Source: Erythrobacter sp. AP23
Lineage (GTDB): Bacteria; Pseudomonadota; Alphaproteobacteria; Sphingomonadales; Sphingomonadaceae
Assembly: GCF_001542855.1 (NCBI RefSeq)
Contig: NZ_LNBY01000018.1
Coordinates: 124,001 to 188,000, forward strand
Length of the DNA stretch: 64,000 nucleotides
Direction of reading: 5' to 3'
The position numbers were made by a program, and so were the translations under genes. This document shows, piece after piece, positions 61,764 through 64,000 of this stretch. The notes under the pieces are model-generated. The model searched no databases and was not told the DNA's origin. It was given only the letters and a program-made list of their open reading frames with translations. Each line of letters starts with the position of its first letter. The stretch's first letter is position 1.

Positions 61764-62294
61764 TTGGGACAGTCGCGAACACCAGCCGTGCTTGAGGAAA
61801 CATTTCACTCAAATGTCACGGCCCTTCGCGCGTTTCTCTTGGCCAGATTGCGAAACAAGGACGATGCGGAGGACGCCTTGCAGGATGTTTATCTCAAGGT
61901 CGGCCAAGTGCCCGAGGACTTGCATATTGGTGCGCCCAGGGCATTCTTGTTCAAGATCGCGGCGAACTTGGTCATCGACCTGCAAAGGAAACGGCAACGC
62001 GATGCCCGCGCCGGAATGGGCACCTATGCGGCGGACATCGATACATATTCGGAAGTGATCGCGTCTAGTGATCCCATGCAAGACGACCAGTTGATTTCGC
62101 GCGAAACGACACAACGCGTTCTGGAGGCTATCGAGATATTGCCCCCCAAGACGAAAAGAGTCTTCATGTTGCATCGCTTCGAAGGGCTCAGCCACTCCGA
62201 GATTGCCAGGTCCCTTTCCGTCACCACGAAGACAGTGGAGTACCACATGGCCCAAGCCCTCCTGAAGTTGAGACGAGCCCGCCAGGATGATTGA
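61764..62294 (+). CDS. ECF sigma factor, FecI-like
   Basis: A 176-residue extracytoplasmic-function sigma factor. Region 2 is about 15-75 (NVTALRAFLLARLRNKDDAEDALQDVYLKV) and region 4 about 115-170 (ILPPKTKRVFMLHRFEGLSHSEIARSLSVTTKTVEYHM), which identifies the FecI group. The start is a TTG with no strong site; a GTG eight codons later is possible. The FecR-like gene follows after 118 bases. The pair probably controls receptor transcription in response to the external ligand. Confidence 0.9.
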   Translation: MGQSRTPAVLEETFHSNVTALRAFLLARLRNKDDAEDALQDVYLKVGQVPEDLHIGAPRAFLFKIAANLVIDLQRKRQRDARAGMGTYAADIDTYSEVIASSDPMQDDQLISRETTQRVLEAIEILPPKTKRVFMLHRFEGLSHSEIARSLSVTTKTVEYHMAQALLKLRRARQDD

Positions 62295-62412
62295 GATGTA
62301 GTTTGAATTCTGAATTTATTTGCCTAGGAATTGGGGTCTGGCAATCGTCATTGGCTCAAAAATCTAAAATCCTTTCACTTCCATCCTTCTAAGAACGACA
62401 AGTGTCTGACAA

Positions 62413-63216
62413 ATGCGAAACGAACCAACCAGTGCAGCAAGGTGGGCCGTCATAGAACGCGAAGCCGCGCATTGGTTCGTACGACTCCAGGCCGATTATG
62501 TAACTTCGGAAGACCAGATCGAATTCGGCTTGTGGCTCGCCGAAGATAGCGCCCACCTTGCATGCTTCGAGGAGATAGAGCGCAGTTGGAACGACGTCCC
62601 GACCCCTGAATTGGCCGCGCACCACGATGACGTGATCAGCACGCTAAGTCGGCAGAAATTCGCCAGCGGGATAGTTGCCAGGCTGTCGAGCAGGACGGCC
62701 GTGCGAACCGCATGGATCAGCCCCATCATCCTGGCCTTTGCGATGATGGCCGTGTTGATCAGACCGGGTACGATCTACGTATCGGATGAACAGGCCCAAT
62801 TCGTGACCCTGAGCGACGCCACGCGGATCACTCTATCGCCAAATTCGAAGATCCGGGTCGTCTATTGGGGTGACCAGAGAGTCGTCGACGTGCTCGCAGG
62901 AGGAGCATCGTTCGACGTGTCCGACGATCCTGCCAGAAGATTCGTGGTGTGGACCAATGGCGGAAGGTTGGACGCGACGGATTCCGAATTTGCCGTTGCC
63001 CTTGTCGCCGATGGGACACAGGTTTCGGTCCAGGGCGGACTGGTGCGGCTCACCACGGCTGCCCCCACGCTGAATGGAACCGTTTTTGCGGAAAGCATGA
63101 TTTCCGCGGGCGAGGAGAGACACTTCTTCCTCCCGGACCTCAACAGGCTGGCAGGCCTCCAGGGATTGAGCGGTTCGGCACATGTAACCGGATTGACGCC
63201 CGCCGGCACCCCTTGA
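62413..63216 (+). CDS. FecR-family anti-sigma regulator
   Basis: A 267-residue FecR protein. An N-terminal cytoplasmic segment (EAAHWFVRLQADYVTSEDQIEFGLWLAEDSAH) that binds the sigma factor, one membrane helix near 100-118 (ISPIILAFAMMAVLI) and a periplasmic FecR domain (about 125-215; FVTLSDATRITLSPNSKIRV). Its normal partner is a TonB receptor with an N-terminal STN domain, but the nearest receptor has none, so signalling may use another receptor or the sigma pair may respond otherwise. Confidence 0.9.
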   Translation: MRNEPTSAARWAVIEREAAHWFVRLQADYVTSEDQIEFGLWLAEDSAHLACFEEIERSWNDVPTPELAAHHDDVISTLSRQKFASGIVARLSSRTAVRTAWISPIILAFAMMAVLIRPGTIYVSDEQAQFVTLSDATRITLSPNSKIRVVYWGDQRVVDVLAGGASFDVSDDPARRFVVWTNGGRLDATDSEFAVALVADGTQVSVQGGLVRLTTAAPTLNGTVFAESMISAGEERHFFLPDLNRLAGLQGLSGSAHVTGLTPAGTP

Positions 63217-63460
63217 GGATCGAACCAGGTGCTGCACCCGCGCCTCGGTCGCGCGCATGAGCCCCCTGCTCGCGGTTCGTTTCCCCTGCCGATCCCAAGT
63301 GCAGAACAGATTTGCGCGGCTCACGCACGCCTGACCACGAGCATCCGCATCCGGCCACTGCCGAGGCGATCGTCATGAATGCCTAGGGGAAGGCCTTCGG
63401 GCTGCGTCCTATTCCTGCCGACCAAAGGACGCGGCTACGCGGGATAGCAGGAAGGGGCGC
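63217..63460. other. Intergenic stretch before the VOC gene
   Basis: No gene found. The last bases contain AGGAAGGGG, the ribosome binding site of the next gene. Confidence 0.5.
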
Positions 63461-64000
63461 ATGGAGGCTGTTGCAAAAGGGATCGACCATGTCGCCGTAC
63501 TTGTCGCCGATCTGGACAAGAGCGCGCGGCATTACGAACGGCTAGGCTTCAATCTGGCGCCTCGCGGCCATCACCCTCAATACGGAACGGCAAACCACAC
63601 GATGATGTTCGGATCGGACTATCTCGAGTTGATTACCGTCGAACAATTGCGATCGAGCAATTACCTGATCGCGGAACGTCTGGAGAGTCACGAGGGACTC
63701 TGGCTGCTCGCGCTGGCATCCGAAGATCTGGCCGATGCGGCACTGGTGCTGGATGATCGGCAAGTGTCGCACGGAGGTGTCCAGCAGTATTCGCGCGAGA
63801 CGAGCGATGCTTGCGGCTCGCCCGCTCCTGCTCGGTTCGCCACGATTCATTTGGGATATCACGACTATCCGGGCGCAACGGTTGCACTCTGCCAACATCA
63901 CACCCGAGAACTGGTGTGGAAACCCGGCCTGGCGGATCATCCGAACGGGACGGTCGGCATTGCCGAACTGACACTCGTGGCGAAGGATCCGGCTGCGGTG
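63461..64000 (+). CDS. VOC/glyoxalase-like protein, truncated by the window end
   Basis: The first 180 codons of a vicinal-oxygen-chelate fold protein. It opens MEAVAKGIDHVAVLVADLDKS, then GFNLAPRGHHPQYGTANHTMMF and DYLELITVEQ, the pattern of the glyoxalase-like domain with a histidine and a glutamate at metal positions. A second half begins at GTVGIAELTLVAKDPAAV and runs off the end. AGGAAGGGG precedes the ATG. It could be a dioxygenase, hydrolase or isomerase; whether it belongs to the catabolic cluster is unknown. Confidence 0.85.
   Translation, partial: MEAVAKGIDHVAVLVADLDKSARHYERLGFNLAPRGHHPQYGTANHTMMFGSDYLELITVEQLRSSNYLIAERLESHEGLWLLALASEDLADAALVLDDRQVSHGGVQQYSRETSDACGSPAPARFATIHLGYHDYPGATVALCQHHTRELVWKPGLADHPNGTVGIAELTLVAKDPAAV

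Noticed and set aside
1-64000. CRISPR arrays, rRNA or prophage structural genes
   Set aside because: No regularly spaced repeats, no rRNA-like sequence and no capsid, tail or terminase motifs were seen anywhere in the window.

Overview
The window is a dense, high-GC bacterial chromosome segment. Its gene content points to an alphaproteobacterium, most likely Sphingomonadales: a FixL/FixJ pair whose residues match the rhizobial proteins, a CC0125/CC1285-type lipoprotein, a cyclic beta-1,2-glucan synthase, and a Spinster-like MFS plus TonB-receptor catabolic cluster. No rRNA, tRNA or CRISPR array was recognised. The organism call is an inference from gene content, not from a marker gene.

Left block (about 0.2-38.2 kb): a stress and low-oxygen island. 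It opens with an NfeD protease/slipin pair. Next is a FixL-type histidine kinase with the heme-PAS ligand residues intact, overlapping fixJ. There follow a Zn alcohol dehydrogenase, an L,D-transpeptidase, a GNAT acetyltransferase, a P-type cation ATPase, an NDP-forming acyl-CoA synthetase, Hsp20, a lipoprotein, an HlyD/FtsX/ATPase exporter, a Ca2+/cation antiporter, a DUF2267 protein, and a tandem universal stress protein overlapping an 8.2-kb ndvB-like glucan synthase that itself overlaps ppsA. The block ends with a phosphoribosyltransferase, a PfkB kinase, a second Zn alcohol dehydrogenase, a bactofilin-like membrane protein, a variant LptB-like ATPase and a CPKC-motif protein. Short related (G/C)CGTA(A/G/T) motifs recur in many of the intergenic regions, which fits common control by FixLJ. 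The genes suggest envelope protection, ion homeostasis, fermentation or acetate handling and carbon rerouting when oxygen falls.

Junction (about 38.2-39.9 kb): an AT-richer, gene-poor stretch with a frameshifted C-terminal tyrosine-recombinase pseudogene, a pair of short direct repeats and a possible transposase remnant. It looks like the scar of a mobile element.

Right block (about 39.9-64 kb): a catabolic cluster. Sixteen same-strand genes run from a TonB-dependent receptor (61.3 kb) down to a thioesterase (43.3 kb). They include two M20 amidohydrolases, an M19-like dipeptidase with lost metal ligands, a secreted esterase, a D-amino-acid dehydrogenase, two acyl-CoA ligases, an (R)-type beta-oxidation set (MaoC hydratase pair, MFE-2-like SDR, SCP-x thiolase), two thioesterases, a quinone-oxidoreductase-like MDR and an MFS transporter. 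A GabT aminotransferase with a nucleophile-less esterase, and a nitronate monooxygenase, lie at one end. A FecI/FecR pair and a VOC protein (cut by the window edge) lie at the other. Together they suggest uptake and breakdown of an N-acylated or ester-linked amino-acid compound whose acyl part goes through (R)-specific beta-oxidation. The substrate is unknown, and this cluster is the best candidate here for an undescribed pathway.
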